A DNA stretch of 41,952 nucleotides from NCBI GenBank assembly GCA_001801215.1, contig MGXA01000079.1, positions 1 to 41,952 of the forward strand, in the 5' to 3' direction. The stretch comes from Gallionellales bacterium RIFCSPLOWO2_02_FULL_59_110. Its GTDB lineage: Bacteria; Pseudomonadota; Gammaproteobacteria; Burkholderiales; Gallionellaceae. Below are positions 9,511-17,131 of the stretch, piece after piece. The notes under the pieces are model-generated. The model was given only the letters and a program-made list of their open reading frames with translations. It searched no databases and was not told the DNA's origin. The position numbers were made by a program, and so were the translations under genes. The first letter of the stretch is position 1. Every line of letters starts with the position of its first letter.

Positions 9511-10896
9511 TCAGGCATATTTTGGAAAACGGATGCTGAACAGCGTCCCGGCCCCGCCATGTCCATGGGCTAATGTGATTGTTGCGCCATGCCGTTTCGC
9601 CACCTCGGCGACAATAGCCAAGCCAAGCCCGCTGCCGCTCTGCCCGCTGCCGAGAATGCGGTAAAAGCGCTCGAATACCCGCTCGCGATGGCGCGGATCG
9701 ATTCCCAAGCCGTTATCCTCCACATGCACTATCGCTTCATCCTGCACATAATCTATCCTGACCGTGACACGCCCTCCCGCCCGCGTATAGCGGATCGCGT
9801 TGTCGATCAGGTTGCCGAGCATTTCGGTCAGGCTGGTATAGTCTCCGCGTATCTTTACACGCTGCTGAATTCCCTCGAATCCCAGATCGATATTTTTTTC
9901 CAGCGCAGCAGGCACCCAAAACGAGGTGCATTCCTGCGCCAGCTGGTTGAGATCGATCGGTGCAAATGTATAGCCGACCTGACCATCCGGTTCGTTGCGC
10001 GCCAGCGACAGAAGCTGGTTTACCAGGTGGGTGCTGCGCTTGGCGCTGGTATACAGGTATTCCAGAGTATGCCGTTTGAGCTCCATGTCATCTTCGCGCA
10101 GCGCCAGTTCAGCCTGGGTCTTCAGGCCGGCAAGCGGGGTGCGCAATTGGTGTGCTGCATCGGCAATAAAACGCTTCTGTGCCAGCATGGATTGTGTCAG
10201 CCTCTCCAGCAGATCATTCACGGCATTTATCAGTGGGTGCACTTCAATCGGCGCCTTGGTTTCATCCAGTCTGCTCAAATCATCTCGCTGGCGCATTGCC
10301 ACTTCGCGGCGCAGGCGCTCCAGCGGCATCAACCCCTGTTGCACCCCGTACCAGACTACTATCACCGCGATCAGGATCAGCAGCAACTGGGGTATCACGA
10401 TATAGGCGAAAATGCCGCGAATTAATGCCTGGCGCTGATGGATGGTTTCCGACAGATGCAACTGGAGCGGCTTTGCACCGGACGGGTCAGGATAAACCAG
10501 GCTTACCATGCGGGTTTTTTCTCCTTCGCGCTCGCCATTGCTGAACAGCGGCCCGGTCTTGCCCCTGCGATAAGAAAGCGGGCGGGACAGATTTGCATTG
10601 CCGGCGATTTTCTCCCCGTTGCTATCGCCAACGGTAAAGAGCACTCGATCAGATATGCCGGGGTCGTTACCGTCCGGCAAATTTGGTATGAAATCGAACC
10701 GCTCCTGCCCTGTTCCCAGCCTCATCTGTTCGCCCACCATACGTGCCCGTTCCAGCAATACCACGTCATAAGGCTGGTTCGCGTAATTGAGCGTGGCAAA
10801 ATAACCCACAACGGAGCTGGCCAGCCACAGCATGAACAGCGCCGTCAGCAACCGCTCCATGAGATGGCTGCGCAGGGAAAGAACGTTGGCTCTCAT
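9511..10896 (-). CDS. Sensor histidine kinase, TctE/QseC type
   Basis: This is the membrane sensor kinase of a two-component system. Two membrane segments (about residues 14-34 and 162-184) bracket a periplasmic 2CSK_N-like domain of about 125 residues. Then come a HAMP-like linker, the HisKA box FIADAAHQLRTPL with His249 as phosphoacceptor, and the ATPase motifs N (NLIDNAIRYT), G1 (VEDNGLGI), F (FERFYR) and G2 (GSGLGLAIV). It lies 131 bp downstream of its regulator gene on the same strand. Placed between acs-DUF294-DnaQ-AEC and the acetate-type symporter operon, it probably senses a carboxylate such as acetate or a metabolic cue tied to it. The ligand assignment is inference. Confidence 0.93.
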   Translation of the reverse strand: MRANVLSLRSHLMERLLTALFMLWLASSVVGYFATLNYANQPYDVVLLERARMVGEQMRLGTGQERFDFIPNLPDGNDPGISDRVLFTVGDSNGEKIAGNANLSRPLSYRRGKTGPLFSNGEREGEKTRMVSLVYPDPSGAKPLQLHLSETIHQRQALIRGIFAYIVIPQLLLILIAVIVVWYGVQQGLMPLERLRREVAMRQRDDLSRLDETKAPIEVHPLINAVNDLLERLTQSMLAQKRFIADAAHQLRTPLAGLKTQAELALREDDMELKRHTLEYLYTSAKRSTHLVNQLLSLARNEPDGQVGYTFAPIDLNQLAQECTSFWVPAALEKNIDLGFEGIQQRVKIRGDYTSLTEMLGNLIDNAIRYTRAGGRVTVRIDYVQDEAIVHVEDNGLGIDPRHRERVFERFYRILGSGQSGSGLGLAIVAEVAKRHGATITLAHGHGGAGTLFSIRFPKYA

Positions 10897-11027
10897 AATA
10901 TCCGTCCACGGTTATGCCCGGATGGGGCGGTTGATGTCATCGCATTTCGCCACCTGAAAAGATGTGGCGGGCAAATACGTGCAAGATGGGCATTTGCCGC
11001 GCCTTGCGTTGTATCCGGCAGCGCGGT

Positions 11028-11696
11028 TCAGACTTTATCAATGATGTAGCCGAGGCCGCGGATGGTGCGGATGGTCACGCCGGCAGCTTCGACCTTTTTG
11101 CGCAGGCGGTGAATGTAGACCTCGATGGCGTTGCTGCTGGCTTCTTCGGAATAGCTGTACAGCCTCTCCAGAAGCTGGTCCTTGCTGACCACCCAGCCGA
11201 TGCGCGACATCAGCGCCTCCAGCACGCTCAATTCGCGCGTGGTCAGTTCCAGCGGTTCGCCGTTGATGGACGCGCGCCGCCCGACGCTGTCGAAAGCCAG
11301 CGTGCCGCATGAATATACCGGGTTGATGCCGCACTGGCCGCGCCTCAACAGCGCGCGCGCGCGCGCTTCCAGTTCCGGCAGCTTGAACGGTTTGGCCAGG
11401 TAATCGTCGGCGCCGAAATCGAGCCCCTTGACCCGGTCCTCCACGCCGTCGCGCGCGGTCAAAATAATCACCGGAACCTGGCGGTTGCGCTCGCGCAGGT
11501 TGCGCAGCACGACGAGGCCATCCAGCCGCGGCAGCCCGAGATCGAGAATGACCAGGTCGAAAGGCTGGTCTCCCTTGAGGATCGTGTCCGCATCCAGCCC
11601 GTCGTTGACGCAATCCACCGCGTAGCCGGACTGGCGCATCGAGTTGCCGATACCGTCGGCCAGCACTTCATCGTCTTCGGCAATCAGGATGCGCAT
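11028..11696 (-). CDS. OmpR-family response regulator, TctD/QseB type
   Basis: This 222-residue DNA-binding regulator is the partner of the kinase at 9511-10896. The receiver domain starts MRILIAEDDE, with phosphoacceptor Asp52 in LVILDLGLP and the Lys of YLAKPF. The winged-helix domain begins near residue 125 and carries ELTTRELSVLEAL and IEVYIHRLRKKVE. I chose ATG 11696: the frame stays open to 11900, but that extension simply translates three 21-bp repeats (a seven-residue repeat) and non-coding DNA. There is no clear ribosome site before the ATG. The half-site array at 11703-11763 sits directly upstream, which suggests autoregulation. QseB/PmrA-type regulators bind CTTAA-like direct repeats with the same one-turn spacing, which fits CTTAC here. 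Confidence 0.94.
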   Translation of the reverse strand: MRILIAEDDEVLADGIGNSMRQSGYAVDCVNDGLDADTILKGDQPFDLVILDLGLPRLDGLVVLRNLRERNRQVPVIILTARDGVEDRVKGLDFGADDYLAKPFKLPELEARARALLRRGQCGINPVYSCGTLAFDSVGRRASINGEPLELTTRELSVLEALMSRIGWVVSKDQLLERLYSYSEEASSNAIEVYIHRLRKKVEAAGVTIRTIRGLGYIIDKV

Positions 11697-11702
11697 GGGG
11701 GT

Positions 11703-11763
11703 CTGTAAGTTTCGCGTAAGGTTGAGTAAGTTTCGCGTAAGGTTGAGTAAGTTTCGCGTAAGG
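11703..11763. promoter_or_regulatory. Array of six GTAAG half-sites, alternating 11 and 10 bp apart
   Basis: GTAAG (CTTAC on the other strand) starts at 11705, 11716, 11726, 11737, 11747 and 11758, that is, one copy per helical turn for six turns. It arises from three tandem 21-bp units of which the core is GTAAGTTTCGCGTAAGG. The array lies in the 323-bp divergent region between the response regulator and the DUF4212-symporter operon, only 7 bp from the regulator start codon. The same word recurs in the acs promoter. It most likely binds several dimers of the adjacent OmpR-type regulator on one face of the DNA. Nothing else is seen in 11764-12008 except a single CTTAC near 12004. Confidence 0.75.
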
Positions 11764-12019
11764 TTGAGGCAGTAATGTTGCAAGAAGGATGGTCGGGATA
11801 TTACAACCAACCGCCTTTTGGAGAGCCATTTTAATTGGGTGGCGAAGAATGTCAAAACCGCAATCTGGCTCGGCGGCAATTGATACGGCATCACTCGCAA
11901 TCAAGTTTAACGGTTAGCTGGATGCGCTGCATGGCATCCGAATGTTGGTGTTGGGCGTTTACAGGATTTTCCATAAATATTTATCCGGCGCGATTCAGAC
12001 AAACTTACAAGGGGGGAAT

Positions 12020-12286
12020 ATGCAGCTTACGCAAAAGCATCACGAATACTGGAACCGTAACCTGAAAGTCACCGGCATATTGCTGGCGCTTTGGTTTCTG
12101 GTGACTTTCGTCATGGGCTATTTTGCCCGTGAACTCAACGGTATCACCGTTTTCGGTTTCCCGCTCGGCTTCTACATGAGCGCCCAGGGATCGTTGGCCA
12201 TTTATGTAGCCATTATCTGGTTCTACGCTCATTACATGAATAACCTGGACAAGGAATACGGCGTCCATGAAGGGAAGGAAGAATAA
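12020..12286 (+). CDS. DUF4212 small subunit of sodium:solute symporter
   Basis: This is an 88-residue membrane protein with two hydrophobic segments (about residues 18-38 and 50-74) that accompanies VC_2705-type symporters as a probable small subunit. Typical features are the N-terminal HHEYWNRNL and the ARELNG..VFGFPLGFYMSAQGS loop. ATG 12020 has the strong ribosome site AAGGGGGG 3 bp upstream; the frame continues back to 11942 but without a ribosome site. Its stop overlaps the start of the symporter gene (TAATG), so translation is coupled. DUF4212 plus this symporter is a standard pair linked to acetate or short-chain carboxylate uptake. Confidence 0.93.
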   Translation: MQLTQKHHEYWNRNLKVTGILLALWFLVTFVMGYFARELNGITVFGFPLGFYMSAQGSLAIYVAIIWFYAHYMNNLDKEYGVHEGKEE

Positions 12287-14367
12287 TGTCCAGCCAATCT
12301 ACCGCAGCTTTTACTAAACAGCTCACGAAATACTACGGTTTCTACACCGGCGGCTTTGTCGGTTTTGTCATTCTGGTCGCCATTCTCGAACAGATGGGCG
12401 TGCCCGCAAAAATTCTGGGCTACATGTTTCTGGGCGCGACCATCCTGCTCTACGCCGGTATCGGCATCATGTCGAAAACCGCAGAGGTATCGGAATATTA
12501 CGTAGCGGGTCGGCGCGTGCCGGCATTTTTCAACGGCATGGCGACCGGCGCGGACTGGATGTCTGCCGCCAGTTTCATCGGTATGGCAGGAACCTTGTAT
12601 CTGGCCGGTTTTGACGGGCTGGCCTTTGTGCTTGGCTGGACCGGCGGCTACTGTCTGGTGGCGCTGTTCCTTGCGCCCTACCTGCGCAAGTTTGGCCAGT
12701 TCACCATTCCCGACTTTCTCGGCGCCCGTTTCGGTGGCCACGGCCCGCGCATGATCGGCGTGTTTGCCGCGATCATCTGCTCCTTCACCTATGTGATCGC
12801 GCAAATCTATGGCGTCGGACTTATCACCAGCCGTTTCACTGGCCTGGAGTTCCAGGTCGGCGTATTCGTCGGTCTCGCCGGCATTCTGGTGTGCTCGTTC
12901 CTCGGCGGCATGAAGGCGGTGACCTGGACCCAGGTGGCGCAGTACATCATTCTGATCGTCGCTTACATGATTCCTGTGGTGTGGCTCTCCATACATCACG
13001 GCTTCGGCCCGGTGCCGCAGGTGGCCTACGGTTATGCCCTACAAAAAGTAACCGACCGCGAGAAGGTGCTGAACGACAAGAGCACACCGGATGGCGCCCG
13101 TGAAGAAACGGTGCGGCAGATATTTCGCGACCGTGCCGCAGCAGCCGATGCCAAGCTGAAAGGCCTGGAAACGGGCGGCTCCGTTTTCCTGGCCGAGGAG
13201 AAAAAGAAGCTGGAAGACAATGTGGCTGCGCTGAAGACCGCTACGCCGCAAGACCCGAAGGCGATTGAGGCGGCTGAAAAGGCTGTCGCGGGTTTCCCGG
13301 CTGATGCGGCCAAGGCCAAGGAACAATGGACCAAGGACAAGGGCATCAGTGCCAGAGCGGCGCCGATCAAGGCGCATGCCCAGCCATTTGCAGGCAAGGA
13401 TGAAAAAGCGAGCGACATCGCCCGGAAGAATTTCCTCGCCCTGATTCTCTGCCTGATGGTCGGCACGGCCGCGCTACCGCACATCCTGATGCGCTACTAC
13501 ACCACACCTTCGGTGAAGGATGCGCGCAAGTCGGTATTCTGGTCGCTGTTCTTTATTTTCCTGCTCTACTTCACCGCACCGGCGCTGGCGGTGCTAGCGA
13601 AATTCGACGTGTACACCATCCTTGTCGGCAGCAAGTTTTCCGAACTGCCGGCCTGGGTAAGCGCATGGGCAACGGTGGACAAGACGTTGATGAATATCTC
13701 CGACATCAACGGCGACGGCATCGTGCAATTGGCCGAGATCGTCATCGGTGGCGACCTGATCGTGCTGGCGACACCGGAAATCGCGGGTTTGCCTTACGTC
13801 ATCTCCGGCCTGGTAGCGGCGGGCGGTCTGGCTGCCGCGCTGTCCACCGCCGACGGCTTGCTGCTCACCATCGCCAACGCCATGTCGCATGACATCTACT
13901 ACAAGATGATCGACCCGAACGCCCCGACGACCCGCCGTCTGGCTGTATCCAAGGGACTGCTCCTGGTGGTGGCGGTTATTGCCGCCTACGTGACCTCGCT
14001 CAAACCGGGCGACATCCTGTTCCTGGTCGGCGCGGCATTTTCGCTGGCGGCATCGGGCTTCTTCCCGGCATTGGTGTGCGGCGTGTTCTGGCGGCGCGCC
14101 AACAAGCTGGGCGCGATTCTCGGCATGTTGAGCGGCCTCGGCATCTGTATGTATTACATGTACATGACCTATCCGTTCTTCGGCGTCAAGGCGCCGTTGT
14201 GGTGGGATATCAACCCGATCTCTGCCGGTATCTTCGGCATCCCGGCCGGCTTCATCGGCGTGATCGTCGGCTCGCTGATTTCCGCTCCGCCAAGCAAGGA
14301 GGTTCAGGATCTGGTGGATCATGTCCGCTACCCGAGTCTTGAAACCGACTACAAGGCAGCAGCTTAA
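12286..14367 (+). CDS. Sodium:solute symporter, VC_2705/ActP-like (probable acetate uptake)
   Basis: This 693-residue permease of the SSS family imports a small carboxylate, most likely acetate, with a cation. About thirteen membrane helices are visible. Family signs are the early VSEYYVAGRRVPAFFNGMATGADWMSAASF block and the late GLPYVISGLVAAGGLAAALSTADG. Between helices, residues about 245-375 form a long charged, helix-prone insert rich in K, E and A. As far as I recall, similar inserts occur in betaproteobacterial relatives. Residues 473-484 (DINGDGIVQLAE) match an EF-hand calcium loop at every key position. It is translationally coupled to DUF4212, ends at a terminator, and probably feeds acs. 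Confidence 0.93.
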   Translation: MSSQSTAAFTKQLTKYYGFYTGGFVGFVILVAILEQMGVPAKILGYMFLGATILLYAGIGIMSKTAEVSEYYVAGRRVPAFFNGMATGADWMSAASFIGMAGTLYLAGFDGLAFVLGWTGGYCLVALFLAPYLRKFGQFTIPDFLGARFGGHGPRMIGVFAAIICSFTYVIAQIYGVGLITSRFTGLEFQVGVFVGLAGILVCSFLGGMKAVTWTQVAQYIILIVAYMIPVVWLSIHHGFGPVPQVAYGYALQKVTDREKVLNDKSTPDGAREETVRQIFRDRAAAADAKLKGLETGGSVFLAEEKKKLEDNVAALKTATPQDPKAIEAAEKAVAGFPADAAKAKEQWTKDKGISARAAPIKAHAQPFAGKDEKASDIARKNFLALILCLMVGTAALPHILMRYYTTPSVKDARKSVFWSLFFIFLLYFTAPALAVLAKFDVYTILVGSKFSELPAWVSAWATVDKTLMNISDINGDGIVQLAEIVIGGDLIVLATPEIAGLPYVISGLVAAGGLAAALSTADGLLLTIANAMSHDIYYKMIDPNAPTTRRLAVSKGLLLVVAVIAAYVTSLKPGDILFLVGAAFSLAASGFFPALVCGVFWRRANKLGAILGMLSGLGICMYYMYMTYPFFGVKAPLWWDINPISAGIFGIPAGFIGVIVGSLISAPPSKEVQDLVDHVRYPSLETDYKAAA

Positions 14368-14400
14368 CCTACCGGGGAATCCCCTTCCTTGGTATTTCAA

Positions 14401-14427
14401 GGCCCGCCGCAAGGTGGGTCTTTTTTT
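14401..14427 (+). terminator. Rho-independent terminator of the symporter operon
   Basis: The stem GGCCCGCC pairs with GGTGGGTC (two G-U pairs) around a GCAA loop and is followed by TTTTTTT. It lies 34 bp after the symporter stop. The rest of 14428-14557 shows no gene. Confidence 0.8.
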
Positions 14428-14557
14428 CTTCAGAGGGAGAATTATTGAGGGTTACATAATTGAAGACATGATCTCCGTACCTCGTCGGGCTTTGCACGAC
14501 CTACGATAAATCACGTAATCGTCATGAAATATGTAAAGCTCAATAATTAGAGAATAG

Positions 14558-15148
14558 CTACCAGGGCATTTCCGGCAACAGGTGGGCCAGGTCGTTGCGG
14601 CCAGCATCCTTGATCAACTGGCGGGTGATTTTGGGGTCGAACTCGAGAAGCTTATTGACCACTTGGTCGACTTTTTCCGGTTCGCCGTTGTGATGGTAGG
14701 CCATACCGAGCTGGTACCATGCATGGCCGTTCATCGGCTGCAGACGAGCAGCTTCGCGCAGCGCGGCTGCGGCTGCGGCATGCTCGCCGAGCGCGGCATG
14801 GGCCAGACCCATGCCAAACCAGGCGCGGTCGAGGCCGGGTTTGAGCCGCACGGCCTCCTTGAATGATTCGATGGCAAGGCGCGGCGCTTTCATCTGTTCG
14901 CGCACGAAACCGAGGTTGTAGTGACTGTCGGCGTCCTCCGGGACGATGCGCAACACTTCGAGGAACCACTGTCCGGCGAGCGGGTAATTATGGCGCTGCG
15001 CGGCAATGGCCGCGAGATGGCGGGCGGACTGAACATCCTGCGGGTCAAGACGAAAAGCAATGACATAAGCCTCGTAGGCCAGATCGGTCTTGCCGATGAA
15101 ATGAAACACCCAGCCGCGCGCATAATGGCGCCAATGTTCGTAACTCAT
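14558..15148 (-). CDS. Tetratricopeptide repeat protein
   Basis: This is a cytoplasmic 196-residue protein made almost wholly of TPR helices, with consensus pieces such as AFRLDPQDVQSARHLAAIA, DADSHYNLGFVREQM, AFGMGLAHAALGEH-like text, and HAWYQLGMAYHHNGEP. TPRs mediate protein contacts; the partner is unknown. I chose ATG 15148 (MSYEHWRHYARGW) rather than the TTG at 15181, which would add eleven untypical residues. It stands alone, divergent from the small membrane protein at 15190. No signal peptide is present. The fold call is secure and the function open. Confidence 0.85.
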   Translation of the reverse strand: MSYEHWRHYARGWVFHFIGKTDLAYEAYVIAFRLDPQDVQSARHLAAIAAQRHNYPLAGQWFLEVLRIVPEDADSHYNLGFVREQMKAPRLAIESFKEAVRLKPGLDRAWFGMGLAHAALGEHAAAAAALREAARLQPMNGHAWYQLGMAYHHNGEPEKVDQVVNKLLEFDPKITRQLIKDAGRNDLAHLLPEMPW

Positions 15149-15189
15149 GAGTACAATTCCGCAATCAACGTAAAGGTGCAAACAATAAC

Positions 15190-15495
15190 ATGGCTAATCC
15201 GGAAATTCTCATTATCAGCATCCTGCGCGCCCTGACCGAAGTAGCCATGCTGAGCCTGCTCGGACAAGGGTTGGTCGCCTTCCTGGCGGGCAGCAGACGC
15301 GCGACAAACCCTGTATATCTATTGTTCCAGGTCATTACCAGGCCGGTGCTGCGGATAGTGCGAATCATCACGCCGCAGATCATCATCGACAAGCACGTGC
15401 CGTTCGTTGCCGTCTTTCTGCTGTTCTGGCTGTGGATACTGCTGGCTTATATAAAGCGCACCCTTTGCGGCATCGATGGGCTCGCCTGCGGCTGA
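15190..15495 (+). CDS. Small two-helix membrane protein (YggT-like layout, unassigned)
   Basis: The product has 101 residues with an N-terminal hydrophobic helix (about 5-30), a basic loop, a motif NPVYLLFQVITRPVLRIVR, and a second helix (about 68-90). The NP-Y...TRPVLR...P pattern recalls YggT-family proteins, which have a similar helix-loop-helix repeat, but only half of that architecture is present. I do not assign a function. ATG 15190 follows an A-rich stretch without a clear ribosome site. The gene lies divergently next to the TPR gene, with about 40 bp between starts, so they may share a regulatory region. Confidence 0.7.
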   Translation: MANPEILIISILRALTEVAMLSLLGQGLVAFLAGSRRATNPVYLLFQVITRPVLRIVRIITPQIIIDKHVPFVAVFLLFWLWILLAYIKRTLCGIDGLACG

Positions 15496-15588
15496 CATTC
15501 AATACCATGCCGCGATGAATGCGCGCCTGTTGACCTGAAACAAACCCGAACTTAAAGTACCTGCTGCATCCAGCCTGCGGAGAACATC

Positions 15589-16026
15589 TTGAAAGACACA
15601 CTGAAACCCGGGATCGAACACCAGTTCAGCTTCCGCCTCCCCGATACGAAAACAGTTCCGGCGCTCTACCCGGAATCACCCGAATTCCAGGAAATGCCCG
15701 AAGTGTTTGCGACGGGCTTCATGGTCGGGTTTCTGGAATGGGCCTGCATCGATGCCATCAAGCCGCATCTGGACTGGCCTGGCGAACAATCGCTGGGAAC
15801 GCACATCAATGTCAGCCACACCGCCGCCACGCCGCCCGGACTGAAGGTTACCGCAAGGGTAAAACTGGTCGAGATCAGCGGTCGGCGGCTGAAGTTCGAA
15901 GTGGAGGCGGACGATGGCGTGGACATCATCGCATCGGGAACCCACGAGAGGTTCGTGATCGACAAGGAGCGCTTCGACCGGAAAATTCGCGACAAGGCCG
16001 CAGCAGCCGGCGCCGTCAAAGCATAA
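15589..16026 (+). CDS. FlK-like hotdog-fold thioesterase
   Basis: This is a 145-residue single hotdog-domain protein like fluoroacetyl-CoA thioesterase FlK and its wider family, which hydrolyse small acyl-CoA esters. Typical parts are VPALYPESPEFQEMPEVFATGFMVGFLEWAC, then SLGTHINVSHTAATPPGLKV and the strand pair ARVKLVEISGRRLKFEVEA. The start is a TTG at 15589 supported by GGAG 6 bp upstream; no ATG lies near. The FlK family call is good. The substrate is not readable, and specificity for fluoroacetyl-CoA is not implied. It is a monocistronic gene between a membrane protein and the receiver-CheC operon. Confidence 0.8.
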   Translation: MKDTLKPGIEHQFSFRLPDTKTVPALYPESPEFQEMPEVFATGFMVGFLEWACIDAIKPHLDWPGEQSLGTHINVSHTAATPPGLKVTARVKLVEISGRRLKFEVEADDGVDIIASGTHERFVIDKERFDRKIRDKAAAAGAVKA

Positions 16027-16129
16027 ATTCTTTCGAGGCCCGTATGACACGAGGCCCGTATGCCTGTCCGGGATGCCGAAATAATGTAAAATCCGCAGGA
16101 CGAAAATCAATCCAGCATCGGGAGAAACC

Positions 16130-16513
16130 TTGCCGCACCGCAACAGCATCAAAACGCTGCTCATCGTGGATGACAGCCGCGTGTCGCGCATGATGATACG
16201 CACCTTCGTACTCGCCAAGCACCCGCATTGGATCCTCATCGAAGCCGCCAGCGGCGACGAGGCGCTGGAGATTGTGGATCGCGACACGCCGAACTACTGC
16301 ACGATGGACATCAACATGCCCGGCATCATCGGCACCGAGGCGGCCGCGCAAATCCTCGCCAAGTATCCGGGCATCAGCGTCGCCATCTTTTCGTCCAACA
16401 TCCAGCAAAGCCACCAGACCCGCGCCGCCGCGCTCGGTGCAAAATTCGTCGCAAAACCGGTCACGGAAAAAAGCGTGGCGCAGGCACTCGATTTCTTCGA
16501 ATGCAAAACATGA
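16130..16513 (+). CDS. Single-domain response regulator (CheY-like receiver)
   Basis: This 127-residue receiver domain has no output domain. The acidic pocket is Asp14-Asp15 (LLIVDDSRVSR), the phosphoacceptor is Asp60 in CTMDINMPG, and the conserved Lys is in FVAKPV. The TTG start at 16130 is backed by GGGAG 5 bp upstream. It overlaps the next gene by 4 bp (ATGA), placing it in one operon with a CheC-like phosphatase and a diguanylate cyclase. It likely carries a phosphoryl signal from an unlinked kinase to this module, with the CheC protein as a candidate phosphatase for it. Confidence 0.92.
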   Translation: MPHRNSIKTLLIVDDSRVSRMMIRTFVLAKHPHWILIEAASGDEALEIVDRDTPNYCTMDINMPGIIGTEAAAQILAKYPGISVAIFSSNIQQSHQTRAAALGAKFVAKPVTEKSVAQALDFFECKT

Positions 16514-17118
16514 ATCCGCTGTCCGAGTTGCAGCTTGACGCGCTGACCGAAATTTTCAACATCGGCGCGGGCCGGGCCGCATCCAGCCTGAGCGAGATCG
16601 TCGGCGACGAAGTCAAGCTGTCCGTACCATGCGTTCAGCTTTACCAATCGACCGAAATCAACGCTGACATCCTGTCGCTCAACAGCTCGCGCCTGGGCGC
16701 AGTCAAGCAGAGCTTCAACGGCCCGTTCCATGCAGACGCCATGCTGCTGTTCACCGAAGACCGCGCGCTGGAAATCGTGCATGACATAATGAACTCGCAA
16801 GTGGGCGTAGAGGATGTCGCCGAATTCGAGCAGGAAGCCATGTGCGAACTGGGCAACATCATATTGAATGCCTGCCTTTCCTCCATGGCGGATATGCTCG
16901 ACGTCACGCTGAACAGTTCCCTGCCGGTTTATTCCGTTGGCACGGCGGAAGTGGTTTTGCGGCAAATCGTTTCGGAGTCGCCGTCTCTCATGCTGGTGTT
17001 GCATATCGACCTGAACATCGAAAAACGCCATTTGCAAGGCTATCTGGTGTTTCTGCTAAGCTCGTCATCCCTGCAGAAACTTCTCGCTCACATCGACCGT
17101 TTCATCGCCGGCATTTGA
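16510..17118 (+). CDS. CheC-family phosphatase-like protein
   Basis: The product is a 202-residue CheC/CheX-superfamily protein, a family that removes phosphate from CheY-type receivers. Two copies of the active-site pattern are visible: D10-x3-E14-x2-N17 (DALTEIFNIG) near the N-terminus and E109-x3-E113-x2-N116 (EAMCELGNIIL) in the middle. This is the two-site layout of CheC. ATG 16510 overlaps the receiver gene's stop by 4 bp; an in-frame ATG at 16501 is possible. The ORF extends further back only through the receiver gene in another frame. The gene is followed 13 bp later by a GGDEF gene. The best reading is a dedicated phosphatase for the adjacent receiver. Confidence 0.88.
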   Translation: MNPLSELQLDALTEIFNIGAGRAASSLSEIVGDEVKLSVPCVQLYQSTEINADILSLNSSRLGAVKQSFNGPFHADAMLLFTEDRALEIVHDIMNSQVGVEDVAEFEQEAMCELGNIILNACLSSMADMLDVTLNSSLPVYSVGTAEVVLRQIVSESPSLMLVLHIDLNIEKRHLQGYLVFLLSSSSLQKLLAHIDRFIAGI

Positions 17119-17131
17119 AAACAGGTCAAGC

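Noticed and set aside
11697-11900. N-terminal extension of the response regulator containing three copies of a seven-residue repeat
   Set aside because: The repeat is the translated 21-bp operator array. The receiver domain begins exactly at ATG 11696 and the extension is unlike any receiver N-terminus.
11936-11960. Possible sigma-54 promoter before DUF4212 (TGGCAT...TTGG)
   Set aside because: The -12 GC element does not match at the required spacing.
12004-12030. Two CTTAC words 22 bp apart at the DUF4212 start as a further regulator site
   Set aside because: One lies in the coding region and the middle half-site is absent. Two 5-mers are too weak compared with the sites at 5677 and 11703.
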